The position numbers and the translations under genes were made by a program. A stretch of DNA of 64,000 nucleotides from positions 124,001 to 188,000 of the forward strand of contig NZ_OY782038.1 of NCBI RefSeq assembly GCF_963677575.1, given 5' to 3'. This document shows positions 16,524 through 24,437 of this stretch, piece after piece; within the stretch, counting starts at the first letter, position 1; each line of letters starts with the position of its first letter. Source of the stretch: an uncultured Draconibacterium sp. Its GTDB lineage: Bacteria; Bacteroidota; Bacteroidia; Bacteroidales; Prolixibacteraceae. Under the pieces are notes generated by a model. The model saw only the letters and a list, made by a program, of their open reading frames with translations, was not told the DNA's origin and made no database searches.

Positions 16524-17843
16524 TCAAGGTTTGTCATTGTTGATACTCTCAGGAATCGCTCTTTTCTTCAACGAATACCGGATAACCAAATACCCACTAA
16601 CACCTGCAACCAATGAGCCAATCAATATGCCCAATTTTGCGGAGTCTTGCAGATGAGCAGACTCATAAGACAGATTGGAGATAAAAATTGACATGGTAAA
16701 ACCAAATCCGCCCAAACATGATAATCCGAAAATCTGCCGGAAATCGACATTTTTAGGGAGTGCGGCTATTTTTAGTTTTACCGCCAGCCAGGTAAATAAA
16801 CTGATCCCGATTATTTTACCACAAACCAGACTTACGGCAATGCTTATGGATAAAGGAGTAAAAGCACCTTCATCGCCAATAAAATTTATACCTGAATTGG
16901 CGAAAGCAAAAAGCGGAATAATTAGAAAGGAGACCATTGTGCTTAATTTGTTTTGCAGGTGTTGCAAAGGCGACTGAATTTCGGAAGTGATGTTGTCTAA
17001 AATGTTAATGGCCGTTTTATGGTTTTTAAATTCCACCATTTTTTCCCCTATTAATTGCGATAACTCATTAAGAGCCTTTTTCCCTTTTACAATTACATCA
17101 ACCAGTCTTTTTTTTCGATGCGATGGAATAGTGAGTGCAAACAGAACGCCGGCAATGGTGGGGTGTATGCCTGATTCTAAAAACAGGAGCCAGATAACAA
17201 ATCCGACAGGAATATAGATATGCCGGGAATAAAAATCTTTTACAGATAAGAGGGATAAACCAAGCAACAATACGGTAGCTATGGCTACCAGGTGCCAGTA
17301 AATTAGCGAGCTGTAAAATATTGCTATTACCATAACCGCACCTAAATCATCGATAATGGCGAATGCCGCAAGAAAAATGGTAAGGCCAAAAGGTACCTTT
17401 TTCCCTAGTATCCCTAATACACCCAACGAGAAGGCAATGTCGGTAGCCATGGTTATTCCCCAGCCATGCGTACCTTCTTTTCCATGGTTTAGTAAAAAAA
17501 ATAGCGCAATGGGGAAGATCATTCCGCCAATGGCCGCCAAAATGGGTAAGATGGCTTTTCGTGCCGAGCTAAGTTCGCCGATCAGGAATTCGCGTTTTAT
17601 CTCCAACCCGATAACAAAGAAGAAAACGGTCATTAAGCCATCGTTAATCCAGTGGAGTACCGATTTTGATAAGTGGAATTCGCGGAAACCGATTAAAAAT
17701 TCAAGGTTTAAAAATTGTTGGTAATAGGTGTGTAGGTTGGTGTTAGAGACAATGAGCGCCGATATGGCAGCCAAAAGCATACAAATGCTGCTTAGTGATT
17801 TAATTTTTATAAACCGGCGTAACGGATCAAATTTTATTTCCAT
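16524..17843 (-). CDS. nhaA: Na+/H+ antiporter NhaA
   Basis: 439 residues, somewhat longer than E. coli NhaA (388) because of a cytoplasmic insert near residues 240-285 (KKRLVDVIVKGKKALNELSQ). Family motifs are plain: FVIGLEIKREFLIGEL, GWGITMATDIAFSLGVLGILG with the first essential Asp, and FAIIDDLGAVMVIAIFY with the Asp pair that binds Na+ or H+. It exchanges cytosolic Na+ for external H+ across the inner membrane in pH and salt homeostasis. It is convergent with the four-helix membrane protein and seems to be a single-gene unit. Confidence 0.95.
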   Translation of the reverse strand: MEIKFDPLRRFIKIKSLSSICMLLAAISALIVSNTNLHTYYQQFLNLEFLIGFREFHLSKSVLHWINDGLMTVFFFVIGLEIKREFLIGELSSARKAILPILAAIGGMIFPIALFFLLNHGKEGTHGWGITMATDIAFSLGVLGILGKKVPFGLTIFLAAFAIIDDLGAVMVIAIFYSSLIYWHLVAIATVLLLGLSLLSVKDFYSRHIYIPVGFVIWLLFLESGIHPTIAGVLFALTIPSHRKKRLVDVIVKGKKALNELSQLIGEKMVEFKNHKTAINILDNITSEIQSPLQHLQNKLSTMVSFLIIPLFAFANSGINFIGDEGAFTPLSISIAVSLVCGKIIGISLFTWLAVKLKIAALPKNVDFRQIFGLSCLGGFGFTMSIFISNLSYESAHLQDSAKLGILIGSLVAGVSGYLVIRYSLKKRAIPESINNDKP

Positions 17844-18198
17844 AATTCATTCGGTTTTCAGTCTCCAATGTTGCTTTAATAAATATATGAGCTTCGTTTA
17901 AATCTGATTCCATTGTTCCTAAAAGAGAAACTTCATAAAGCGAGAATAGCGGAAATTCCTGTGGTCAACAAAATCAGTTAATTTTTTAAGATCATACATT
18001 AATGTTTTTTCGAAATTTCTAGTTTCTCTTGTATTTACGAGTATGCGCTTATTAGAGTTTCTAATTTGTTGGAGCGGTAAGTCTTACCGGGTTTGCAAGC
18101 CTATTAATCTTTCATAAACATAAAACCATTTATTGAAAATATTACTACATTCACATCCGAAGAAATCAATTCAAACCGATCAAAAAAAAACAACCAAA
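17844..18198. promoter_or_regulatory. Intergenic region with a 15-bp dyad
   Basis: CGGTAAG-T-CTTACCG (18075-18089) is a perfect dyad with a one-base centre about 110 nt before the zinc-ribbon gene. It looks like an operator for a dimeric repressor (TetR/GntR-like spacing), but no such regulator is nearby. Nothing else is evident in this stretch. Confidence 0.35.
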
Positions 18199-18759
18199 AT
18201 GGAAATAGTTAAGTGTACACATTGTAACGAAGACAATAAAACCAACGCCAAATACTGTCGCTATTGTGGCTACGAACTCCCAAAAGCAGAGCCCAAAGAA
18301 ACCACAGAACAACCGCTTGCCAAACATCCAAAAAGTTCACCAAAAAAGAAGTTGATTGTAACGCTTGTTAGTGCAGTGGCCTTTGCAGTTGCCTTTTTTG
18401 TGGCGCAACAGCTGGTACAGCATATTTTTTCTTTCGATAGGGTATTAATGAAAACCGCCAGCGAATTAAACGAAGCCTGTCCTCTAATGGTTGATGCCGA
18501 AACCCGCCTCGACAATACTGTGGCAATGGCCAATAATACTTTTCAGTACAACTATTCGCTAATGACCCTGGTAAAAGATTCGATCGATATCAGCAGTTTT
18601 GAAGCGTATCTGATTCCGCAAATAACCAACAATATTAAAACCAATCCTGATATGGAATTATTCCGTGTTAACCAGGTAACCATGAACTACAAATATGTGG
18701 ATAAGAATGGAGTATTTGTTACCAAAATTTCTGTTGGGCCTGAGCAATATAACGAGTAA
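18199..18759 (+). CDS. Zinc-ribbon single-pass membrane protein
   Basis: 186 residues from ATG 18199; an in-frame TTG 22 codons upstream adds only low-complexity sequence. The N-terminus is a zinc ribbon C6-TH-C9 ... C20-RY-C23 followed by a Pro/Lys linker, a transmembrane helix at about 51-72 (LIVTLVSAVAFAVAFFVAQQL), then a periplasmic domain of about 115 residues (FDRVLMKTASELNEACPLMVD). Similar proteins have a cytosolic zinc ribbon and an external domain of unknown role. The barrel gene follows 58 nt later on the same strand. Confidence 0.7.
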   Translation: MEIVKCTHCNEDNKTNAKYCRYCGYELPKAEPKETTEQPLAKHPKSSPKKKLIVTLVSAVAFAVAFFVAQQLVQHIFSFDRVLMKTASELNEACPLMVDAETRLDNTVAMANNTFQYNYSLMTLVKDSIDISSFEAYLIPQITNNIKTNPDMELFRVNQVTMNYKYVDKNGVFVTKISVGPEQYNE

Positions 18760-18817
18760 AACCTGCGTTTATCATAAAATTGATTTGTGATTAAATATTA
18801 CTTTTTAAGGCTCTGCT

Positions 18818-19483
18818 ATGAAACAAACACTTATATTTCTTTGCATTCTGCTTGTTGGGGCGGTTCACGTAAAAGCTCAATTTATTGACCGTTATAGCGT
18901 TTCTGTTGGAACTACCTACGCAACACAAGAATGGGACTATGTAAACTGGCCTGATTGGGAAAATAATAAAAGCTATCGTTTGGGATTTACTGCATTTCTT
19001 TCGGCAGAGAAAGATTTAAATAATCTTTTTGTTCTACGAACAGATATTGGATACATACAAAAGGGATTCTTGAATGATCAGGAATTATTTGTCGTAGATG
19101 GAACCAGTGCCGGAACAATTGATAAGGATGTGATTTTTCATAACCTGGCACTCGGCTTAACGTTTAAGATCGCACCCTTTTCTACGGGTTTTTCTCCATA
19201 CGCATTGGTTGGCGCTAGAGGGGAATATTTGCTGGATTATAAAGATTCATATTTTACGGAGGAAGGTTCAGGATTGGAATTCCCCATGTTCGGGAATCGT
19301 ATTGATGAATTTAATAAGTTGGGTTTAAATGGTGTGGTAGGATTGGGGATAGAATTGGGTAACTTGTTTTATTTCGAGATAGAGTACAATGACAATTTAT
19401 CGCGCAAAACTGATGACACCGCAATTGAAGTAAGTGATATTTGTTGGGTAGCAAAACTTGGGTATTATTTCAAAACAAATTGA
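18818..19483 (+). CDS. PorT-like outer-membrane beta-barrel
   Basis: 221 residues. Signal peptide to about residue 20 (VGAVHVKA-Q). The mature part alternates as transmembrane strands do (YSVSVGTTYATQEWDYVNW, LVGARGEYLLDY, VVGLGIELGNLFYFEIEYN) and ends with a barrel-type last strand VAKLGYYFKTN. It resembles the PF13568-type small barrels found by the dozen in Bacteroidota. Possibly co-transcribed with the zinc-ribbon protein gene upstream. Ligand or function unknown. Confidence 0.7.
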   Translation: MKQTLIFLCILLVGAVHVKAQFIDRYSVSVGTTYATQEWDYVNWPDWENNKSYRLGFTAFLSAEKDLNNLFVLRTDIGYIQKGFLNDQELFVVDGTSAGTIDKDVIFHNLALGLTFKIAPFSTGFSPYALVGARGEYLLDYKDSYFTEEGSGLEFPMFGNRIDEFNKLGLNGVVGLGIELGNLFYFEIEYNDNLSRKTDDTAIEVSDICWVAKLGYYFKTN

Positions 19484-19603
19484 ACATCAACTTGCCTGTA
19501 AATTAACCAATTTCATTACAAAACGATGGCGCAAATCCTTTGAAAGTGTTGTTAACCGCGGGAATCCCAATGTGAAATTAATCTAAAATCAATCCAGATA
19601 AGC

Positions 19604-19633
19604 TTGCATTTATCAAAAATCAATTTATATTTG
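19604..19633 (+). promoter_or_regulatory. Promoter of the methionine leader/aspartokinase transcript
   Basis: TTG at 19604-19606, 19 nt, then TATATTTG at 19626-19633, a perfect TAnnTTTG. The expected transcript start near 19640 lies about 15 nt before the leader ORF. One of the best promoter matches in the window. Confidence 0.65.
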
Positions 19634-19654
19634 CGTTAAACAAATTCGGCAAGA

Positions 19655-19747
19655 ATGAACATTGACCAAAGAAATACTACTTCTTCTATCGCAGCAATCC
19701 GTTGCGGAGCAATGTTTATGTCGTCTATGTTTATGTCTATGCGATAG
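19655..19747 (+). CDS. Met-rich leader peptide (putative attenuator)
   Basis: A 30-residue ORF, ATG 19655 to TAG 19745-19747, whose end reads GAMFMSSMFMSMR. Five of the last eleven sense codons are ATG. It lies between a strong promoter and the aspartokinase gene that heads the methionine genes. Runs of codons for the end product in a short leader are the hallmark of ribosome-mediated attenuation. RNA pairing fits: CTATCGCA (19686-19693) is complementary to TGCGATAG (19740-19747), enclosing the Met codons, and GCCTTCA (19747-19753) to TGAAGGC (19774-19780). CGCA of the first arm can instead pair with TGCG at 19703-19706. No oligo-T run follows, so a classical terminator is not proven. Confidence 0.6.
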   Translation: MNIDQRNTTSSIAAIRCGAMFMSSMFMSMR

Positions 19748-19832
19748 CCTTCATTCGATGGTTAATCGTTGTTTGAAGGCATCCCGTACAAGCGTTTATT
19801 ACACAAACAAAATTTCAAAAAAAAATATTTTT

Positions 19833-21146
19833 ATGTCGGATAATGTTATTCGATTTGGTGGAAGCCATATTGGCAACCAAATAGCATTACAAAATTTAAA
19901 AGCCTTTTTAGCAGGCAGCAACAGTCGCAATTATGTGGTGGTTTCGGCCATTCCTCAATTGCTCGAGCTTATTCAGTATAATCTGCAACAGGTATTTTTG
20001 CAAGAACTGGATGAAGAGGAAATCCTGAACGAGATTTATGGTTTTTATATCGGTACAGTTGATGAGCAGCTGTCAGAAGAGTATTCAAAATTGGCCAAGC
20101 AGTTGGTTGGATTACTAAAAGGAATCGGGCTTATCGGCGATTATTCGCGGGCTTTAAAAGACCAGGTGTTGAGTTTTGCCGAAAAACTGTCGGTTGAGAT
20201 TCTGTCGTCGCTTTGGAGTGAGGCAAGTATTATTCTTTCCGAAGATATTGACTTGCAGGTGTCGTCAGATTTTGGAAATGCAACTTTCCTTTCGGTCGAT
20301 ACAGATAAACTCAATAAGCTGGAGGCTGGTGTTTACCTGATTCCCGGTACTTATGGGATTGATGAGAACAATAAACTGGCACGAACCGGTAAAACAGCAG
20401 CTGATTATACGGCAGCTTTTCTTACCAAAGAACTCGGTATCGAATCACTAAAACTCTGGGGGCTTGATAACGATTTTCAGCGGGCGAAACCAGCTATCAT
20501 TGAAAATCCCGAAATCATAAAGAGATTGACGTATTCTGAGGCCAGTGAGCTGGCGTATTTCGAGCACTATTCGTTTCACCCGCGAACCGTGGAACCGTTG
20601 GAATATGCGCATATCCCAATTCAGGTGTTGAGCCCGGAAACGGCTGATGGCGAAGTTGAAACCATTATTAATACCGAGACTTACATTGAGGAGCAGATTG
20701 TAAAAAGCGTAGCCTGCACCGACGATATTTCGCTGTTAAAGCTCGACGGACCGGGCGTTGGTTTAAAACCGGGTATCCTTGCAAAAGTTACCAACCAGTT
20801 GAACGATGCGGGATTGAATATTAAGTCGGTGATTACTTCGCAAACGTCCATCAATTTTATCCTTAACAAAGAAAATGGAGCAAAAGCATTAAAACTTGTG
20901 CACAAATTGGGCTTTTCGGCTGTTACTGATATCAAAGTGGTGAACGATGTGGCACTGATTGGTATCGTCGGGCATGGAATGCAACAGGCTTATGGCGTGT
21001 CGGCAAAGATATTTGCTGCGGTGGCTAACAACAAAATTAATGTAATACTAAGCGGCTCCGGAGCATCCGACCTGGTAAGTTATTTGGTGGTGCAGGAATC
21101 CGACAAAGAAAAAAGTGTAAGAGAAATTTATAACGCTTTTTTCTAA
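19833..21146 (+). CDS. Aspartokinase-family protein with divergent active-site motifs
   Basis: 437 residues from ATG 19833; an in-frame TTG at 19662 would read through the leader region out of frame with it and is rejected. Kinase domain about 1-290, followed by two ACT-like regulatory domains (about 300-437: GPGVGLKPGILAKVTNQLNDAGLNI and GIVGHGMQQAYGVSAKIF). The family motif KFGGSSVG appears as R7-FGGSHIG, the GRGGSD motif as TGKTAADYTAA, and the WTDVDG segment as LWGLDNDF, whereas the TYSEASELAYF...HPRTVEP part is conserved. The enzyme would make aspartyl phosphate for Met/Thr/Lys synthesis. The altered lysine raises doubt about activity. Its position before metY/metA and behind a Met leader implies a methionine role. 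Confidence 0.8.
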   Translation: MSDNVIRFGGSHIGNQIALQNLKAFLAGSNSRNYVVVSAIPQLLELIQYNLQQVFLQELDEEEILNEIYGFYIGTVDEQLSEEYSKLAKQLVGLLKGIGLIGDYSRALKDQVLSFAEKLSVEILSSLWSEASIILSEDIDLQVSSDFGNATFLSVDTDKLNKLEAGVYLIPGTYGIDENNKLARTGKTAADYTAAFLTKELGIESLKLWGLDNDFQRAKPAIIENPEIIKRLTYSEASELAYFEHYSFHPRTVEPLEYAHIPIQVLSPETADGEVETIINTETYIEEQIVKSVACTDDISLLKLDGPGVGLKPGILAKVTNQLNDAGLNIKSVITSQTSINFILNKENGAKALKLVHKLGFSAVTDIKVVNDVALIGIVGHGMQQAYGVSAKIFAAVANNKINVILSGSGASDLVSYLVVQESDKEKSVREIYNAFF

Positions 21147-21158
21147 TAAAATAAATGA

Positions 21159-21256
21159 GGGCATTCTTCTGAATTATTTCAGAATTTGGCTGGAATGCCC
21201 CCCTAAATCCCCCAAAGGGGGACTGTTCCTCCTCTTTGGGGAGGATAGGAGGGGGC
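21159..21256. repeat. Compound palindrome between aspartokinase and metY
   Basis: GGGCATTC (21159-21166) pairs with GAATGCCC (21193-21200) around an inner TTCTGAA-TTAT-TTCAGAA stem. A C-rich/G-rich block follows (CCCCC-AAA-GGGGG and CCTCC...GGAGG, closed by GGAGGGGGC). Similar 'CCCCCTAAATCCCCC' blocks are common between Bacteroidota genes, so this is probably an interspersed repeat, but it may also act as a partial terminator inside the locus. Confidence 0.5.
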
Positions 21257-21314
21257 GAAATAATTGGTGAAAAACACCACTTGAAAAGTTTCTAACTCAA
21301 AAAATTATAACAAC

Positions 21315-22616
21315 ATGACTACACAAAAATTAAATTTCGAAACACTGCAGCTACATGCAGGACAACAACCCGATGCAACGACTAACTCACGCGCAGTGCC
21401 AATTTATCAAACATCGTCGTACGTGTTTAACGATGCCGATCATGCGGCTAATTTGTTTGCCTTAAAAGAGTTTGGCAACATTTACACACGTATCATGAAT
21501 CCGACTTCGGATGTGTTTGAGCAGCGTATTGCAGCGCTCGAAGGAGGTGCGGCAGCACTTTCTGTGGCTTCGGGACACGCAGCACAGTTTATTGCATTAA
21601 ATAATATCCTGGATATTGGCGACAATATTGTTTCATCGCCTTATTTGTACGGAGGAACCTACAACCAGTTTAAAGTTACATTTAAACGACTGGGAATTGA
21701 AGCTCGCTTAACAGAAGATCTCGAAGCGGCATCTTTCGAGAAACTGATTGATGAGAATACAAAGGTCATCTACCTTGAAACTATCGGAAATCCCGGATTT
21801 GTAATTCCTGATTTTGATGCTATTGCGGCGGTAGCTAAAAAATACGATATTCCATTAATGGTTGACAATACTTTTGCCGGCGGTGGTTATTTGTTCCGCC
21901 CGATCGAGCACGGTGCCGACATTGTTGTGGAATCGGCAACCAAATGGATTGGCGGCCACGGAACCAGCATCGGCGGTGTAATTATTGATGCCGGAACTTA
22001 CAACTGGGGCAACGGTAAATTCCCCGGTTTCACTGAACCTTCAGAAGGTTACCACGGATTGAAATACTGGGATGTATTTAATTTCGACGGACCATTTGGA
22101 AACATTGCATTTATTATAAAAGCGCGTGTTGAGGGACTACGTGATTTTGGATCGGCAATCAGTCCGTTTAACTCGTTCCTGCTGCTTCAGGGGCTGGAAA
22201 CGCTGTCGCTAAGAATGGATCGTCACGTGGAAAACACGCTGGCTGTGGCCAAGTGGCTTGAAACACATCCGAAAGTAGAAAGCGTAAATTACCCGGGACT
22301 GGAAAGCAGCCCGTCGTATGCCAACGCGCAGAAATACTTGCCCAAAGGTGCAGGTGGCGTATTGTCGTTCAATGTAAAAGGCGATAAAAATACAGCGAAT
22401 AATGTGGTAAATAACCTGGAGTTGGTAAGTCATCTGGCTAACGTTGGCGATGCAAAAACATTAATTATTCAGCCGGCAGCAACAACACACCAGCAATTGT
22501 CGGAAGAAGCACAGGCAGCAGCGGGTGTAACGCCTACGCAACTTCGTGTGAGTGTTGGTTTGGAACACATCGACGATATTATTGCCGACTTTGAGCAAGC
22601 TTTAGCTAAAGTTTAA
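21315..22616 (+). CDS. metY: O-acetylhomoserine aminocarboxypropyltransferase (sulfhydrylase)
   Basis: 433 residues, the length of MetY rather than the shorter MetB/MetC (about 380-400). Cys/Met metabolism PLP-enzyme motifs are present: YTRIMNPTSDVFEQRIAALEGG, SPYLYGGTYNQF, VDNTFAGG and the PLP-lysine segment ESATKWIGGHG, with the MetY-type insert after it (YNWGNGKFPGFTEPSEGYHG). It makes homocysteine from O-acetylhomoserine and sulfide in the cytosol. The substrate comes from the acetyl-type MetA encoded next. Possibly transcribed with the aspartokinase; the palindromic block between them may modulate this. Confidence 0.95.
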   Translation: MTTQKLNFETLQLHAGQQPDATTNSRAVPIYQTSSYVFNDADHAANLFALKEFGNIYTRIMNPTSDVFEQRIAALEGGAAALSVASGHAAQFIALNNILDIGDNIVSSPYLYGGTYNQFKVTFKRLGIEARLTEDLEAASFEKLIDENTKVIYLETIGNPGFVIPDFDAIAAVAKKYDIPLMVDNTFAGGGYLFRPIEHGADIVVESATKWIGGHGTSIGGVIIDAGTYNWGNGKFPGFTEPSEGYHGLKYWDVFNFDGPFGNIAFIIKARVEGLRDFGSAISPFNSFLLLQGLETLSLRMDRHVENTLAVAKWLETHPKVESVNYPGLESSPSYANAQKYLPKGAGGVLSFNVKGDKNTANNVVNNLELVSHLANVGDAKTLIIQPAATTHQQLSEEAQAAAGVTPTQLRVSVGLEHIDDIIADFEQALAKV

Positions 22617-22625
22617 AACAGAATA

Positions 22626-22658
22626 ATTCACCTGCTGGCTTCGGGTTAGCAGGTGAAT
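22626..22658 (+). terminator. Hairpin after metY
   Basis: ATTCACCTGCT (22626-22636) pairs perfectly with AGCAGGTGAAT (22648-22658); inner bases can extend the stem to a TTCGG loop. The tail AAATATTTT is only partly T-rich. It probably ends or attenuates the metY transcript before the metA promoter. Confidence 0.6.
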
Positions 22659-22686
22659 AAATATTTTCCAACTTCATACTATTGGT

Positions 22687-22694
22687 TAATTTTG
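22687..22694 (+). promoter_or_regulatory. -7 box of metA, with upstream ORF and stem in the 5' UTR
   Basis: TAATTTTG matches TAnnTTTG, with TTTT 19 nt upstream as a weak -33. Between it and metA, GACGAGA (22716-22722) pairs with TCTCGTC (22738-22744). A 17-codon ORF (22709-22762, starting MERRDLKIALL) ends one base before the metA ATG, which could couple the two translationally. Confidence 0.45.
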
Positions 22695-22763
22695 CACGAA
22701 CTGAAAAAATGGAGCGACGAGATTTGAAAATTGCTCTTCTCGTCACGAAAAAACGACTATAAA

Positions 22764-23681
22764 ATGCCATTAAATATAAACGACAAATTACCGGCAATTG
22801 AAATCCTTCGCGAGGAGAATATTTTTGTAATGGATTCATCGCGCGCATCGCACCAGGATATTCGACCACTAAAAATTGTGATCTTAAATCTGATGCCGCT
22901 AAAAATATCAACCGAAACGGATCTGCTTCGCTTGTTGTCCAACTCGCCTTTACAGATTGAGGTCGACTTTCTGAAAATAAAAGGACATACGCCAAAGAAC
23001 ACGCCATCGGAGCACATGAGTGAGTTTTACGATACTTTTGATGAATTGAAAAATGAAAAGTACGATGGAATGATCATTACCGGTGCGCCGGTTGAGCAGC
23101 TTGATTTCGAGGAAGTAACTTATTGGGATGAAATGAAAGAGATCCTCAACTGGGCGGAGCATCATGTAACTTCATCATTGTTTATTTGTTGGGCGGCACA
23201 GGCTGCTTTGTTCCACTATTACAATGTGCCAAAATATCCGCTCGACAAGAAAATGTTTGGCGTTTTCGAGCATCGTTTGTCAGACAATACGCTGCCAATA
23301 TTCAGAGGTTTTGACGATGCCTTTTTTATTCCACATTCCCGTCATACCGAAATTCGTAAAGAGGATATCGAGAAAGTGAGTGATTTGCAGATTATTTCCT
23401 GTTCGGATGATGCCGGGGTATCAATTGTAAAAGCAAAAAACGGCCGACAGCTTTTTATTACCGGGCATTCTGAATATTCGCGTCACACGCTGGATGGAGA
23501 GTACAAGCGCGATCTGGCAAAAAATTTACCCATCGAAATTCCTAAAAATTACTACCTGGATAACGATCCGTCGAAGAATCCGATTATACGCTGGAAATCA
23601 ACGGCAAATCTATTGTTCTCCAACTGGCTGAATTATTACGTTTACCAGGAAACACCATACGATCTGGAGCAGATAAGTTAA
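22764..23681 (+). CDS. metA: Homoserine O-acetyltransferase (MetA type)
   Basis: 305 residues from ATG 22764, which matches the usual MetA start MPLNINDKLPA. Catalytic residues are visible: Cys in LFICWAAQAAL, and His and Glu in FITGHSEYSR. By direct count residue 111 is Glu (TGAPVE111Q). In this family Glu111 is reported to select acetyl-CoA and Gly111 succinyl-CoA, so despite the 'homoserine O-succinyltransferase' family name this should be the acetyl type. That fits the preceding O-acetylhomoserine sulfhydrylase gene. It has its own -7 box and a structured leader. Confidence 0.95.
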   Translation: MPLNINDKLPAIEILREENIFVMDSSRASHQDIRPLKIVILNLMPLKISTETDLLRLLSNSPLQIEVDFLKIKGHTPKNTPSEHMSEFYDTFDELKNEKYDGMIITGAPVEQLDFEEVTYWDEMKEILNWAEHHVTSSLFICWAAQAALFHYYNVPKYPLDKKMFGVFEHRLSDNTLPIFRGFDDAFFIPHSRHTEIRKEDIEKVSDLQIISCSDDAGVSIVKAKNGRQLFITGHSEYSRHTLDGEYKRDLAKNLPIEIPKNYYLDNDPSKNPIIRWKSTANLLFSNWLNYYVYQETPYDLEQIS

Positions 23682-23723
23682 GAACTGATCATAATTGCAT
23701 TTTCCGTTTCTCTTTTTATCTTG

Positions 23724-23731
23724 TAACTTTG
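23724..23731 (+). promoter_or_regulatory. -7 box of elbB
   Basis: TAACTTTG is an exact TAnnTTTG, 27 nt before the start codon. The bases 19 nt upstream read TTTC, a weak -33. Confidence 0.5.
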
Positions 23732-23758
23732 AAATGCAAACTTTAAAACAGAGATAAA

Positions 23759-24406
23759 ATGAAGAATATAGCTGTAGTATTAGCCGGAAATGGTGTTTAT
23801 GACGGTGCCGAAATTCACGAGGCCACATTAACTTTATTGGCCATCGCTCAGCAAGGCGCAGCTTACCAGTGTTTTGCTCCTGATGTGGATCAGGCGCATG
23901 TGGTAAATCATATTTCAGGCGAAGAAATGCCGGAAACCAGAAATGTAATGGTAGAATCGGCCCGCATAGCACGCGGCAATATAAAAGCATTATCGGAATA
24001 CAAAGCTGCGGATTACGATGCCATTATTTTCCCCGGAGGTTTTGGTGCTGCCAAAAACCTTTGCACTTTTGCTTTTGATGGCCCTGATTGTAAAGTAAAT
24101 TCGGATGTTGAGAAAGCAATAAAAGCTACTGTTGAGGCTGAAAAACCTGTAGGCGCATTGTGTATTTCGCCGGCAATAATTGCCAAAGTTTTAGGCGATG
24201 TAAAACTTACCATCGGTCAGGACAAAGGAACTGCCGATGCGCTGGAATTGTTGGGTGCCACGCACGTTACTACTACCCATGGCGAAATTGTGGTTGATGA
24301 GAAATACAAAGTAATTACAACACCTTGTTATATGCTTGATGCTACCATCACACAAATTGCTGATGGCGCTTCAAATGTGGTTGCAAAAATGCTGGAGATG
24401 GCGTAA
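23759..24406 (+). CDS. elbB: ElbB-type glyoxalase (DJ-1/PfpI superfamily)
   Basis: 215 residues, the normal ElbB length. Motifs: VVLAGNGVYDGAEIHEA at the N-terminus, IIFPGGFGAAKNLCTFAFDG, the nucleophile-elbow cysteine in PVGALCISPAI, and TPCYMLDATITQIADG. E. coli ElbB is reported to have glyoxalase III-like activity and was linked to isoprenoid yield; the physiological role is unsettled. The TatD-family gene follows after 31 nt on the same strand, so the two may be one operon. Confidence 0.93.
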   Translation: MKNIAVVLAGNGVYDGAEIHEATLTLLAIAQQGAAYQCFAPDVDQAHVVNHISGEEMPETRNVMVESARIARGNIKALSEYKAADYDAIIFPGGFGAAKNLCTFAFDGPDCKVNSDVEKAIKATVEAEKPVGALCISPAIIAKVLGDVKLTIGQDKGTADALELLGATHVTTTHGEIVVDEKYKVITTPCYMLDATITQIADGASNVVAKMLEMA

Positions 24407-24437
24407 TTGAAAAGAGTTTAGCTAACAAAATTGATTT

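Noticed and set aside
19662..19832. In-frame TTG extension of the aspartokinase, Cys/Leu-rich
   Set aside because: It reads the leader region in another frame. The Met-rich ORF with a better ATG start explains the same DNA, and the normal family start is at 19833.
22709..22762. SAM riboswitch upstream of metA
   Set aside because: The stem and spacing do not match SAM-I or SAM-II folds that I can recall; only a short stem and an upstream ORF are visible.
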